Source of the DNA: JBBDMX01 sp040878035
Lineage (GTDB): Bacteria > Planctomycetota > Phycisphaerae > Phycisphaerales > Phycisphaeraceae
Direction of reading: 5' to 3'
DNA: 64,000 nt
Assembly (NCBI GenBank): GCA_040878035.1
Contig: JBBDMX010000091.1
Span: forward strand, 5,518-69,517
Positions 24,051 through 32,603 of this stretch are shown here, one piece after another. Position numbers and translations under genes: made by a program. The first letter of the stretch is position 1, and each line of letters opens with the position of its first letter. The notes beneath the pieces were generated by a model. That model saw only the letters and a program-made list of their open reading frames with translations. It was not told the DNA's origin and searched no databases.

Positions 24051-25085
24051 TCATTGCGTGTCGTGCAGATTCTCAGCCTTGTACACGGCGGGCAGACCCC
24101 CGTCACGCTTTTCGCCCTCCTTGGTCACATAGGTCGAGCCCGTCCGCCGGCCCTTGAGGAAGTCCTTGGCGATCGCCGCCACACTGGCGGGCACCGGGTC
24201 GTACTTGACCTGCTGGGCAAACTGTGCTGCGTTCTCGCTGTAGAACTCGACGAACTTGCGCACTTCCGGACGCTGGAGCGACTTGAGGTTCACATAGATG
24301 AACAGCGGCCGGCTGAACGGGGCATAGTTGCCGTTGACCACGTCTTCAGGGTTGGGCAGATAGGCCTTGCCGTCCTTGGGATTGACGATCGGGGCGGCCT
24401 TGAGCTTGCTCTTGTTCTCGAAGTAGTACGAAGCGCCGAAGTAGCCGATCGAGTACTTGTCGCCGGTGACGCCGGTCACCAGCACGTTGTCGTCCTCGCT
24501 GGTGGACATGTCCGAGCGGAAGCTCTTGCCCTTGGGAATGACCACCTCCCTGAAGTAGTCGAAGGTGCCCGAATCCGAGCCGGGCGAGTAGACCTTGATC
24601 GGCTGGTTGGGCCAGGCAGGGTTCAGGTCGCTCCACTTGCGTGCCTTGCCGTCCTCGGCGTAGATGGCGTACAACTGCTCGACGGTCAGATTTTCCACCC
24701 AGTCGTTCTGGGGATTGAGCACGATAGTCAAGCCATCCAGCGCCACGGGGATTTCGATGAAGCGGATCCCGTTCTCCTTGGCCAGGGAGAACTCCTTGGG
24801 GGTGATCGGCCGGGAGGCATCGGAGATGTCGGTCTCGCCGGTGACAAAACGCTTGAACCCGCCACCGGTGCCCGAGATCGCCACCGTCACATTGACGTTG
24901 GGGAAGTCCTTGCGGAAGGCTGCCGCCGCCGCCTCGGTCACCGGGTAGACCGTGCTCGAGCCATCCACCGCCACCTTGCCGCGCAAGGCTTGGGCCTGTG
25001 CCAGGGCGATGCCGCTGGCGCCAATCACCACCAGCGCCGCCGCCATGCCGATCCGAATTCGATTGCTCCAGGTTCCACGATTCAT
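24051..25085 (-). CDS. pstS: Phosphate-binding protein PstS
   Basis: The periplasmic phosphate-binding protein of the Pst importer, 344 residues. A signal peptide (IRIGMAAALVVIGASGIALA) precedes VDGSSTVYPVTEAAAAAF, the phosphate-binding Ser/Thr loop. SGTGGGFKRFVTGETDISDASRP and YSPGSDSGTFDYF (shown in parts) complete the site. ATG 25085 is chosen because AAGGAG lies 8 nt upstream; upstream in-frame starts exist. It is first in the operon, with a candidate Pho box about 205 bp upstream. Confidence 0.94.
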   Translation of the reverse strand: MNRGTWSNRIRIGMAAALVVIGASGIALAQAQALRGKVAVDGSSTVYPVTEAAAAAFRKDFPNVNVTVAISGTGGGFKRFVTGETDISDASRPITPKEFSLAKENGIRFIEIPVALDGLTIVLNPQNDWVENLTVEQLYAIYAEDGKARKWSDLNPAWPNQPIKVYSPGSDSGTFDYFREVVIPKGKSFRSDMSTSEDDNVLVTGVTGDKYSIGYFGASYYFENKSKLKAAPIVNPKDGKAYLPNPEDVVNGNYAPFSRPLFIYVNLKSLQRPEVRKFVEFYSENAAQFAQQVKYDPVPASVAAIAKDFLKGRRTGSTYVTKEGEKRDGGLPAVYKAENLHDTQ

Positions 25086-25285
25086 GATCATTGCTCCTTG
25101 TGTCCTAGGGTGGGACCGACGTTCAGTCCGCATGCAAAGCAGACATTAGTTGCCACCCGATCGCGCCAGGCTAATGGTTCATGTTGATAGCGTTAGGTTT
25201 TGGTTCAAGGTCGCTGGGGCATGGCGCAGCCGGGAAAAGCAGCACCCTCAGGCGCGTACGAAGCCCCTTGAAAATGCTACGAACG

Positions 25286-25320
25286 AATTGTTAGCGTCGA
25301 GTTAGCGATGCGTGAGATTT
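25286..25320 (-). promoter_or_regulatory. Candidate Pho box upstream of pstS
   Basis: On the minus strand the units CTCACGCATCG, CTAACTCGACG and CTAACAATTCG follow each other at 11-bp spacing. AATCTCACG and CTAAC-type units also occur upstream of the porin. This fits PhoB binding by spacing, not by the enteric consensus. Confidence 0.45.
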
Positions 25321-25342
25321 GAGTTCCCCCGGGTCAGCGACC

Positions 25343-25837
25343 CTAGCGATCCAGGTTGTCGCTGCTGTCGCGCATATCGTCTTCCCCCAGCAGGATGAAC
25401 ATCTTGCGGCGAAGCACATCGCAGGCGACTTCCGGCTCGTCGGTGTGCAGGGCGATGGTCGGGTAACCGTGCGGGCGAATCATCAGCGGATAGGCGTAGT
25501 GGATGTTGATCTCGGCGGCCAACATCGCCTTGCAGAGCTTCGACAGCGTCTGACCCTTGGCCATCTCCACCACCAGCACGGTGGTCTCGGAGAATGGCAG
25601 GTGATGGCGCTGGAGCAGGTGCCGGCCCAGATCGGCCTTGGAGGTGATCACCCGCACCACCGCGTGGTCCGCCGAATCGATCACCGACAGGGCCACGACC
25701 ATCAGGGCCTGACCGTCAAAGGCCTCCAGTAGATCGCGCAACTTGCCGACGCGGTTATCGAGGAACACATTGAACTGCGTGACGCCCGGCCCGCCGTATC
25801 CTTCAGCCGTGATGTCTTCCAACGGCAGTTGACTCAT
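25343..25837 (-). CDS. ACT-domain protein
   Basis: A 164-residue protein with two ACT-like halves: FNVFLDNRVGKLRDLLEAF at about residue 22, and a second after LVVEMAKGQTLSKLCKAML. ACT domains bind amino acids or other small ligands and regulate enzymes. There is no catalytic domain, so it is a stand-alone regulator of unknown target. It lies upstream of pstS in the same direction with about 260 bp between. Confidence 0.8.
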   Translation of the reverse strand: MSQLPLEDITAEGYGGPGVTQFNVFLDNRVGKLRDLLEAFDGQALMVVALSVIDSADHAVVRVITSKADLGRHLLQRHHLPFSETTVLVVEMAKGQTLSKLCKAMLAAEINIHYAYPLMIRPHGYPTIALHTDEPEVACDVLRRKMFILLGEDDMRDSSDNLDR

Positions 25838-25896
25838 GTCCCTATTCTAAGCGCGATCCCACGGATACGTCTCATGAAAACCGCATCAGCGCATGA

Positions 25897-26901
25897 TTAA
25901 CCCCCCAGCACCTGCTGGTACCACGCCACCGTGGGCTTGAGCCCGCTGGGGAAATCCACGATGGGCTCATAGCCCAGCGCCAGCCGGGCGCGCGTCAACT
26001 CCGCCAGCGAGTGCTTCACGTCCCCGGCGCGATCGGGGTGATGCTCCGCCTTCAGATCGGGCCGGCCCATCATCTGCGCCATCATCACCGCCAGCTCATT
26101 GACGGTAATGCGCGTGCCGCAGGCGATGTTGATTACCTGCCCGCCCAGCGGCTCCCTGGAACGCGCCGCCAGCAGATTCGCGTGCACCACATTGTGCACG
26201 AAAGTGAAGTCGCGTGACTGCTCGCCGTCCCCATAAATCACCGGGTTCGTCCCCGCCACAATGGCTTTGGCGAAGGCGGCGATCACCGCGGCATACGCAC
26301 TGTTGGCGTTCTGCCGGGGACCGAAAATGTTGAAGTAGCGCAGCGCCGCGGTGTCCATCCCATAGCTGCACGCCCAGGCCATCATCATCGCTTCGCAGGC
26401 CACCTTGTTGGCGGCATAGGGGCTGCGCGGCAGCACCGGCATCGTCTCGACCTTCGGCAGCGTCGGCGCATCGCCATAGGCGCTGGAACTGGCGGCGAAC
26501 ATCACCCGTTCCACCCGCGCCGCCCGCGCCGCCTCCAGCACGTTGAGCGTCCCGGTGACATTGACCTCGGTAAACCGCTGCGGCTCGGCCACGCTCTTGG
26601 GCACCGAGCCCAGCGCCGCCTGGTGAAACACATACCGGCAGCCCGCCACCGACTGTGCCACCGTCTCGCTCTCCAGGATCGACCCCTGCACCAGCGTCAG
26701 ACGATCGCCGGCGGAACCTTTGAACGGCTGAAGGTTCTCCCACGAGCCGTCCGTGCCCGACAGGTCATCCAGGGCCACGACCGTCGCGCCCAGCGCCAGC
26801 AGCCCTTCGACCAGGTGCGAGCCAATGAATCCCGCCCCGCCCGTGACCAGCACGCGCGTTTGACGGAAGTGAGTTCCGTGAAGTTTCAACCAGTCAGTCA
26901 T
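25897..26901 (-). CDS. NAD-dependent epimerase/dehydratase (UDP-glucose 4-epimerase type)
   Basis: An extended SDR of 334 residues. The NAD site is VLVTGGAGFIGSHLVEGLL near residue 17. The catalytic pair is in the YAANK motif (SPYAANKVACEA), with SSSAYGD providing the Ser. FNIFGPRQ and FVHNVVHANL are typical of UDP-hexose/hexuronate 4-epimerases. It probably makes sugar nucleotides for surface polysaccharide; the precise sugar is unknown. Upstream the gap to the next gene holds a REP element. Confidence 0.9.
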   Translation of the reverse strand: MTDWLKLHGTHFRQTRVLVTGGAGFIGSHLVEGLLALGATVVALDDLSGTDGSWENLQPFKGSAGDRLTLVQGSILESETVAQSVAGCRYVFHQAALGSVPKSVAEPQRFTEVNVTGTLNVLEAARAARVERVMFAASSSAYGDAPTLPKVETMPVLPRSPYAANKVACEAMMMAWACSYGMDTAALRYFNIFGPRQNANSAYAAVIAAFAKAIVAGTNPVIYGDGEQSRDFTFVHNVVHANLLAARSREPLGGQVINIACGTRITVNELAVMMAQMMGRPDLKAEHHPDRAGDVKHSLAELTRARLALGYEPIVDFPSGLKPTVAWYQQVLGG

Positions 26902-27038
26902 GTGGAGAAATCAGCAAAATATTGACCGTGAAAAGTCCGTACGCCTAATCGCCGCGACTTGCTGCATGTCGTCACTATCGGGACAATCAGCTTTTCACTT
27001 TTGCCTTTTCCATTCTTGCTTTTTCCTTCTACTCCCCC

Positions 27039-27075
27039 AAGCCCGGCCATGCGAGTCCTCTCGCTTGGCCGGGAT
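27039..27075. repeat. REP-like palindrome, 37 bp
   Basis: AAGCCCGGCCATGCGAGTCC through CTTGGCCGGGAT. It lies at the 3' side of the isomerase gene and matches 61447-61483 with only three or so changes. Confidence 0.9.
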
Positions 27076-27086
27076 CAGAACCGCGA

Positions 27087-27905
27087 TCAACTCTCACACG
27101 TCCCGGCCTTATCCCAGGCATCGCGCAGCAGCTCCACGCACTGTCGCCCCACCTTCTCGATCGGTTGGCTCCACTTGCCCTCGAAACTGATCCGCTCGCC
27201 GTATCCGGCCTTGCGCAGCAGACAGAAGAAATGGGCAAAGTCGTAAGCATCGGGGCTGTGAGCCATTGCCCCATGGGCGCCGGGCTGCACGCGCTGCACC
27301 GGCTCAGCCACGTGAACGTGACGAATCCGGTCCCCCAGCTCGATAATCGCCTCGTCGTTCTCCTTCTCCAGGGCGTAGTGGTAGCTGTCCACCAGCACCG
27401 CCAGCGCCGGATGCCCCACTTTGTCCGCCAGGTGTCGCGCCTGGGCAAGTTTGTTGAGCGTGTTGGTTTCACCGACGTTGAGGTGCTCGATGACCACAAT
27501 GACGTCGTGATGCGCGCAGGCCTCAGCCGCCATGCGGCTAAACTCCGCCAGGTGCTTGTCGGCGGTGTCCTGATCGACGCCCTCGGGCCGCTTGCGCGCC
27601 CCGCCCGAGCCGAACACCAGCCGTGTGATGCCCAGCCGCTGGGCGCGCTTGGCGACACGCTGCATGTAATCCTGGAGCCCCGCCAAGTCACGCTGCGGCC
27701 CGATGATCGGCCGACTACCAGGCACCAGGCAGTTGGCGGCCTCCACTGGAAGCACAAACTTCGCAGGATCCGGCGCTGCCTTGTCCCATTCGCTGCTGGC
27801 CAAATCGCCCTTGAGCACGCTCTGCACGTTGACTTCCAGAAAGTCAAAGCCCGCGTCCTTAACCGCCTGAGCCTGTTCCAATCCACCGCAACAACCCACT
27901 CGCAT
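27087..27905 (-). CDS. Sugar phosphate isomerase/epimerase (xylose isomerase-like TIM barrel)
   Basis: A 272-residue AP-endonuclease-2/xylose-isomerase-like barrel. Metal ligands are probably in VVIEHLN (Glu), VLVDSYHYAL (Asp/His), HVHVAEP and ISFEGKW. It is cytoplasmic, with no signal peptide. Substrate is unknown; relatives act on sugars, inositols or ketoses. A second member lies at 28705, separated by a rhodanese gene and a long palindrome. Confidence 0.85.
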   Translation of the reverse strand: MRVGCCGGLEQAQAVKDAGFDFLEVNVQSVLKGDLASSEWDKAAPDPAKFVLPVEAANCLVPGSRPIIGPQRDLAGLQDYMQRVAKRAQRLGITRLVFGSGGARKRPEGVDQDTADKHLAEFSRMAAEACAHHDVIVVIEHLNVGETNTLNKLAQARHLADKVGHPALAVLVDSYHYALEKENDEAIIELGDRIRHVHVAEPVQRVQPGAHGAMAHSPDAYDFAHFFCLLRKAGYGERISFEGKWSQPIEKVGRQCVELLRDAWDKAGTCES

Positions 27906-27985
27906 GGCATTTCCTTCTAATAGGTGCTGATTCTGTGCAACTCTTCCTCGCTTAGTCTAACAACTCAAGCCCCTGAACAACCGGA

Positions 27986-28294
27986 TTGAACCACCAAGAC
28001 ACCAAGAACACCAAGAAGAAGGGTTGAACACGAAGGCACGAAGACACGAAGAAGAGGGAACAGGGATGGACAGGATGTACAGGATGAAGAATGGGGAGCG
28101 TTGACATTGTTCGTTCTTCGTTCTTCGTCCTTTGCTCTTCGTTCCTCGTTCTTCATTCTTCGCTTCTTATCCTGTCCATCATGTTCATCCCTGTTCCTTC
28201 TTCCTCTTCTTCGTGCCTTCGTGCTTCGTGTCTTCGTGTTCATTCCGCCGCATCTTCCGTCTTCTTGGTGTCCTTGGTGGTTAAATCAGGGTTC
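27986..28294. repeat. Nested palindrome of layered simple repeats, about 310 bp
   Basis: From outside in, the arms are ACCACCAAGACACCAAGAA (about 27990-28012) facing TTCTTGGTGTCCTTGGTGG (28262-28280). GAACACGAAGGCACGAAGAC (28026 on) faces CTTCGTGTCTTCGTGTTC (ending 28241). AACAGGGATGGACAGGAT (28059 on) faces ATCCTGTCCATCATGTTCAT (28169 on). The centre is a TTCGTTCTTCG run. This fills most of the 27906-28303 gap; no gene is seen. Confidence 0.85.
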
Positions 28295-28303
28295 TCAAGC
28301 AGA

Positions 28304-28702
28304 TCAGTACCGCGGCACCGTCGGGTCCACGTCGCGCGACCACAGGTCGATGCCACCCGCCATCGAGCGTACATCGCCAAAGCCCAGCCCGCGCAGCCAT
28401 ACCGTCATGCGCAGCGAGCGAACGCCGTGATGGCACACGACCACCACCGGTTCGTCGCGATATTTTTCCAGTTCCCCCTGCCGTTGGGCCGCCTCCTGAA
28501 GCGGTACCAGCACCGCGCCGTCGATCCGCGCCGTCGCGTACTCCGCCGGCGTCCGGCAGTCCACCAGCACCATCGGCTCGCCCGCCTTGCGCTGCCGGGC
28601 CACCTGGCGCGGCGTCGTTTCCAACTCCGCGTGCAACTGATACCCCGGCGGCAGGCCACGCTCATCCAGAACCTGCCCTTGAACCTCGCGTTTTTGAGCC
28701 AT
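28304..28702 (-). CDS. Rhodanese-like domain protein
   Basis: A single rhodanese domain of 132 residues. MVLVDCRTPAEYATARIDGA is the substrate-loop region, and the active-site Cys90 sits in VVVVCHHGVRSLRM. It should transfer sulfane sulfur in the cytoplasm. The N-terminal 40 residues (GLPPGYQLHAELETTPRQVA) resemble the short extension found in ThiF/MoeB-linked rhodaneses. It directly follows the isomerase at 28705, two bases apart, so the two are likely co-transcribed. Confidence 0.9.
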   Translation of the reverse strand: MAQKREVQGQVLDERGLPPGYQLHAELETTPRQVARQRKAGEPMVLVDCRTPAEYATARIDGAVLVPLQEAAQRQGELEKYRDEPVVVVCHHGVRSLRMTVWLRGLGFGDVRSMAGGIDLWSRDVDPTVPRY

Positions 28703-28704
28703 GG

Positions 28705-29583
28705 TTAAATCTCCGCCAGGACACGCTGAATCATCGCCGCGGTCTGACGCAGGCGCAGCGCTGCCGGCACGCCGGGGGTGAACTCCTCGATCATCAGCGG
28801 CACGGCCACGCCCGCCTCACGCAGCGTCTTGAGCCAGGTCGGGAAGTTCAGGTCCGATTCCGACAGCGGGCAGAACTGGTCGGCGATGGTTCGGCAGCCG
28901 TGTGCATCGTAGCCGGCGCTGACCCGCTGCCCGCCGCCCACGTGCAGGTGATCGGTGTGCCGCGCCAGGATCGACACCGCCAGGCCGGGCTGAAGCTGGC
29001 CTTCGCGGGCGAAGTTTGGCAGATCGAAAATGACTCCCAGGTCTTGCGGGTCAAAGTGACGCACGATATTCCACGCCAGCGCCGGGCTGGCCGCCAGGCT
29101 GCGACAATGGGTCTCGATGACGATCTTCTGGCCGAACGGCCGCGCCAGGGTTATGACCTGTTCGTAGCGCTTGAGCGTCTGGTCGAGTGTGGCCGGGTAA
29201 TCGAAGTAGCCGCGCGGATAGGGCGGCGGATTGATGCGCACCCGCCCGGCGCCCACCTCGGCGGCGCCCCGCAGGTGCAGCGTCAGCACATCGTCGGCGT
29301 CGGCGATGCTGGCGGAGGGCACCGTGCCAAAGGGCACGATCCCCGCGGCGTCCAACTGCCGGCGCAAGGCTGCGGCCTCGTCCACCAGCCGCTGCGGGGT
29401 CAGGTCGAACTTGTGGTTGCCCCAGTTGCTGTACGGCTTGTCACGCTGATCGGCGGCGATAACCCGCGGCCGAAGCGCGTAATGCGTCAACCCCAACTCA
29501 CGCATCAGCGACAGTTGCTCGGGAAAATCCAGCTCAGGCAGCATCACCGCCTGAACGCCCACCGGCATGTTCGTGATCGGCAT
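28705..29583 (-). CDS. Sugar phosphate isomerase/epimerase (TIM barrel)
   Basis: A 292-residue TIM-barrel protein of the xylose isomerase-like superfamily. Likely metal ligands are Glu in KIVIETHCRSL, Asp in GVIFDLPN, His in DHLHVGGG and Glu in LMIEEFTPG. ATG 29583 is chosen because the upstream in-frame extension is repeat DNA (CACCTTGTCATCTTGTC). Substrate unknown. Two bases separate it from the rhodanese gene. Confidence 0.8.
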   Translation of the reverse strand: MPITNMPVGVQAVMLPELDFPEQLSLMRELGLTHYALRPRVIAADQRDKPYSNWGNHKFDLTPQRLVDEAAALRRQLDAAGIVPFGTVPSASIADADDVLTLHLRGAAEVGAGRVRINPPPYPRGYFDYPATLDQTLKRYEQVITLARPFGQKIVIETHCRSLAASPALAWNIVRHFDPQDLGVIFDLPNFAREGQLQPGLAVSILARHTDHLHVGGGQRVSAGYDAHGCRTIADQFCPLSESDLNFPTWLKTLREAGVAVPLMIEEFTPGVPAALRLRQTAAMIQRVLAEI

Positions 29584-29599
29584 CGCAGTGAACTCCAGG

Positions 29600-29686
29600 A
29601 CATGACAAGGTGTCAAGGTGAAGGGGTGCCAAGGTCCGGGTGATCCGGTCACCATGTCACCTTGTCATCTTGTCATCTTGTCATCC
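29600..29686. repeat. Mirrored GTCACCTTGTCATC simple repeat
   Basis: GACATGACAAGGTGTCAAGG on the left is the approximate complement of CACCATGTCACCTTGTCATC on the right, with extra TTGTCATC units. It is another palindrome built from a simple repeat. Confidence 0.75.
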
Positions 29687-29935
29687 CCCCTCCTCCACAT
29701 GGGTGAAGCGGTCGAGGTTGAGCACGATGATTTCGCCGTCGTCTTTGCGCAGGACCAGACGGTCGAGCCAGAGCTTGTCATCCCTGCTGTGGGCGAACCA
29801 CGAGCCGGTCTTCTTCTGCTCGTAGCGCACGACGATGCCGGTGACGCGGCTGGTCCACACACGCTGGCGCTGGGGGATCTGCTGCACCACGCTGACCCGC
29901 TGCCCGGGCTTGAACTGATCGACGACCTGAGCCAT
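29681..29935 (-). CDS. Small conserved-looking protein of unknown function
   Basis: An 84-residue soluble protein predicted as mostly beta: GQRVSVVQQI, VTGIVVRYEQKKTGSWFAHS and EIIVLNLDRFTHVEEGG. This looks like a small SH3-like barrel. ATG 29935 has GAGGAG 8 nt upstream. The gene overlaps the preceding repeat by a few bases at its 3' end. Function unknown. Confidence 0.65.
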   Translation of the reverse strand: MAQVVDQFKPGQRVSVVQQIPQRQRVWTSRVTGIVVRYEQKKTGSWFAHSRDDKLWLDRLVLRKDDGEIIVLNLDRFTHVEEGG

Positions 29936-29967
29936 GGCCAACGCTCCTCAAAAAGCAACGCTGCAAG

Positions 29968-30064
29968 ATACCGAAAAGCGCAACGAAGAGCGAAGAACGA
30001 GAACGAAACAACGAAGCAACGAACAGAACAAACCCGAAAGCCCACCCGCTCCGGCGGGTGGGGA
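29968..30064. repeat. AACGAAGAGCGAAGAACGAG repeat plus small hairpin
   Basis: A CGAAGAAC-type simple repeat is followed at 30036-30064 by GAAAGCCCACCCGCTCC...GGTGGGGA, a hairpin whose relative lies at 47987-48013. The region 30120-30160 holds CCTCCGCGCCCTCCGC units. Confidence 0.75.
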
Positions 30065-30173
30065 CGGACCACACGCAGCGCCAATATCCAACAACCTCGC
30101 CAGTTTCCACCAGGATCTGGCTCCTTGCATTCCTCCGCGCCCTCCGCACCCTCCGCGTCGAATCCCTCTTCGT

Positions 30174-30905
30174 TCAGATGTGCATCGGAAGCTCTTCGGT
30201 GCGGAGAATGCCCAAATGCGTCCAGCGATACGGCGCCGACAGGTGCGCGGCCATTCGCCGACCGCTGCGGCGCAGGTTCGAGCCGACCAGAGCGATCACC
30301 CGATAGCGCGGCGTCGTGCCGGCCAGTCGCAGCACCAGATGCGTGCCCCATGTGTAGGTATGGGTGTGCTTGCCATTGGGCATGGCCAGGACGAAGGCGA
30401 CGCACTCGACGGCCTGGATGTCGGCCGGGGAAAGGTCGGACTGGCCCGGCATGTGAATCACGCCACGCAGGTCGTCGATGTGCAGCGGCGGCCCGTCCTT
30501 GCCCAGGTGCCGCGGGCTGACGATCAATGTCAGTACGAACAGTAATGCCAACAGGGCGGTAAAGGCGCTGATCAAGGTCATGAAGATGACTGACGCCCCC
30601 GCCACAAGCCAGGCGCCGGCAAGAAGCGCCGCCAGAAAGGCCAGTACGCCGGCGCAGGTGAGCCAGTCGAAGCCGGGGATGAGCAGCAGTTGGCCCGGCC
30701 TGTGCACTGTGTGCCAGCGGACGCCAAAGCCGTGGTGCACCTGCCGGCAGTCAAGGACATAGTCGGTGCCATCGCCGCGGGCATGCCAGCCCAGCAGCCG
30801 GCCCAGACGCCCCGCTGGCATCGGCGTAAACGCGCCGGCGATGCACCCGCCCTGCTCCGCGCTCATCGCCCCGCACAGTGCCTTGTCAACGGGAGTCCTC
30901 GCCAT
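30174..30905 (-). CDS. Membrane protein of unknown function
   Basis: A 243-residue protein with a hydrophobic hairpin at about residues 75-130 (LTCAGVLAFLAALLAGAWLV and LISAFTALLALLFVLTLIVS). A soluble C-terminal domain follows: VECVAFVLAMPNGKHTHTY and WTHLGILRTEELPM. This is consistent with two helices and cytoplasmic ends. No family recognised. It starts 3 bp after the acetyltransferase gene ends, so they may be one operon. Confidence 0.7.
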   Translation of the reverse strand: MARTPVDKALCGAMSAEQGGCIAGAFTPMPAGRLGRLLGWHARGDGTDYVLDCRQVHHGFGVRWHTVHRPGQLLLIPGFDWLTCAGVLAFLAALLAGAWLVAGASVIFMTLISAFTALLALLFVLTLIVSPRHLGKDGPPLHIDDLRGVIHMPGQSDLSPADIQAVECVAFVLAMPNGKHTHTYTWGTHLVLRLAGTTPRYRVIALVGSNLRRSGRRMAAHLSAPYRWTHLGILRTEELPMHI

Positions 30906-30908
30906 GAG

Positions 30909-31388
30909 CTATTCCCCGCCTAGATCCAGGTACATCGCCTGATCGCATCGGCCCGCCAGGTGATCACGCTCCAGGGGGCGAAAGCCCAGCGCGCGGTACA
31001 GGCCGATCGCCTGGTGCAGGACGCTGGCGGTCTCCAGTTCCACCCGGCCAAAGCCCAGTTCACGCGCGCGAGTCAGGGCATGCTGCGCCAGCATCTTGCC
31101 CAGCCCCAGGCCACGAAACGCCGGCGACAGGTACATCTTGCGCAGTTCGCAAGTGTGCGAACTGAGCCGATAAAGACCGATGCAGCCAACAATGTCGCCC
31201 CGCGGCGTGATCAGCACGTCAAACGCACCGCCCCCGACCGCATACGCCTGCTCAAGGTCGGCCAAATCGGCATCCGTCGTGCCGGGGGCCGGCGCCAGGC
31301 CATACTCCGCCAACACCGCGAACACCAGCGCCCGCACCGCCTGGCAATCCGCGTTGTTCGCCGGCCGAATCCGAGGTGCCTCAATCAT
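30909..31388 (-). CDS. GNAT family N-acetyltransferase
   Basis: A 159-residue acetyltransferase. The acetyl-CoA loop is FRGLGLGKMLAQHAL (motif R-x-x-G-x-G/A), preceded by CELRKMYLSP and followed by VELETASVLHQAIGLYRALGF. The substrate cannot be predicted. The 182 bp upstream (31389-31570) hold nothing recognisable. Confidence 0.9.
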   Translation of the reverse strand: MIEAPRIRPANNADCQAVRALVFAVLAEYGLAPAPGTTDADLADLEQAYAVGGGAFDVLITPRGDIVGCIGLYRLSSHTCELRKMYLSPAFRGLGLGKMLAQHALTRARELGFGRVELETASVLHQAIGLYRALGFRPLERDHLAGRCDQAMYLDLGGE

Positions 31389-31570
31389 GACAACCTCATG
31401 CCGGAGGGCAGGCCACCATGGGCCGCTGCTTCAAGTGCCTGGGGTAGTGGGAACACGCTCCGATGCCAGTTGGGCAACCCTCATCGGGGCCAGGCCTGTT
31501 GCCCGGTTTGGGCGGCCGCGCACCAGTCTATCTGGATTTACGCGGTGCGCCTTGGACGCACTGGGCCGTA

Positions 31571-32179
31571 TCAGCTCTCGCGCTGTCCCGTGCCGACCCG
31601 TTGCCGCCACCATGAGCGCAGCATCAGCACCACGATGTAGGATCCCCCCAGGATCGATGTCCACATCACGACGAAAGCGGCCAGAGCCACGGCGCGGGCA
31701 AGGGTTGCGTCCCAGCGCAGCAGGCCCAGACCACCGAGCATGTAGTCCCAGTCGTGAATGTCCACATCGATGCCGAAGGGTCGCGCCATGGGCAGGGCCT
31801 GGGCCCGTGCGTCGGCGATATACGGGGCCGAGAGATAAAGGCTGATCGCCAGCCAGACGCCGCTGAGCGAGACGGCAAACCAGTCGCGCTGGCGGACGAA
31901 GTGGGCGGCTACCGCCAGCGGTGCGGCCCACTGAAAGAGCGTTCCGGCGGCCACAACGACCGGCAGCGGCAGACATACCCCGGTGATAAAGTGCCCCGCC
32001 TCGTGAAGAGCGACGCTGATCCAGGAAATGACGCTCATGTGCTCCGGCGTCAGCAGGTAGCGGACGGCCAGATACAACATCCACACCAGCACCGCAATGC
32101 GCCAGAACGGGTTGCTCCCGGCGCAATCCGTGTGCAGTCGAGTGTGCCAACGGCACCATACGCTGCTCAGCGCGGCCAT
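31571..32179 (-). CDS. Membrane protein with HEAGH motif, possible M50-like metalloprotease
   Basis: A 202-residue, mainly hydrophobic protein with about five transmembrane segments. The first contains ISWISVALHEAGHFI; HEAGH at residues 59-63 is the zinc-binding HExxH of membrane metalloproteases. A second ligand might be Asp in DWDYMLGGLG, but the classic NPDG/LDG motif of site-2 proteases is not clear. A non-catalytic relative is possible. ATG 32179 is the start. Upstream lies a 340-bp palindromic element. Confidence 0.6.
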   Translation of the reverse strand: MAALSSVWCRWHTRLHTDCAGSNPFWRIAVLVWMLYLAVRYLLTPEHMSVISWISVALHEAGHFITGVCLPLPVVVAAGTLFQWAAPLAVAAHFVRQRDWFAVSLSGVWLAISLYLSAPYIADARAQALPMARPFGIDVDIHDWDYMLGGLGLLRWDATLARAVALAAFVVMWTSILGGSYIVVLMLRSWWRQRVGTGQRES

Positions 32180-32256
32180 GCGTCTGTCCTCTCTGGAGCT
32201 ACGCCCAACATGGTAACCGAGTTGCCCGCCCCGCCGCTTCTCAACTACGAACGGCG

Positions 32257-32595
32257 TCATGAACACGGGCGTGACAATTCTTTGGGGCGACATCTTTTCT
32301 TCGCCCCGAAGGGGCGCAGGGCTGTAGCCACGGGTGGAGCGATGTTGCCCCCCGGGGGTGAACATCGCGCAACCCGTGGAACGGTCGCGCGTGACCCATT
32401 CCGCCCCGGCAGGGGCGGCGGGAGTTTGGCAGTGCCCTACGTTCCCATCGCCCCTTCAGGGCGAGGACGATAAAACGTCCGGAGTTCCACGGGTTCCGCA
32501 ACGCCCCGAGCGGCGTTGCTCCACCCGTGGCTACATCCCGTCGCCCCGTTGGGGCGAGAACAGATACCGCCCGAAAAGATTGTCACACCCATGAG
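32257..32595. repeat. Large nested palindromic element with six CGCCCC hairpins
   Basis: TAGCCACGGGTGGAGC (32325-32340) is perfectly complementary to 32518-32533. CGCAACCCGTGGAAC (32369-32383) pairs with 32484-32498 with one mismatch. GTGACAAT near 32271 pairs with ATTGTCAC near 32579. Six small hairpins of TCGCCCC-loop-GGGGCGA type lie at 32301, 32343, 32401, 32448, 32500 and 32541. No gene is seen in this 424-bp gap. Confidence 0.9.
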
Positions 32596-32603
32596 CACAC
32601 CGC

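Noticed and set aside
27986..28294. Short protein genes in the layered palindrome (both strands)
   Set aside because: The predicted peptides are Arg/Glu/Lys or Ser/Phe repeats dictated by the simple DNA repeats.
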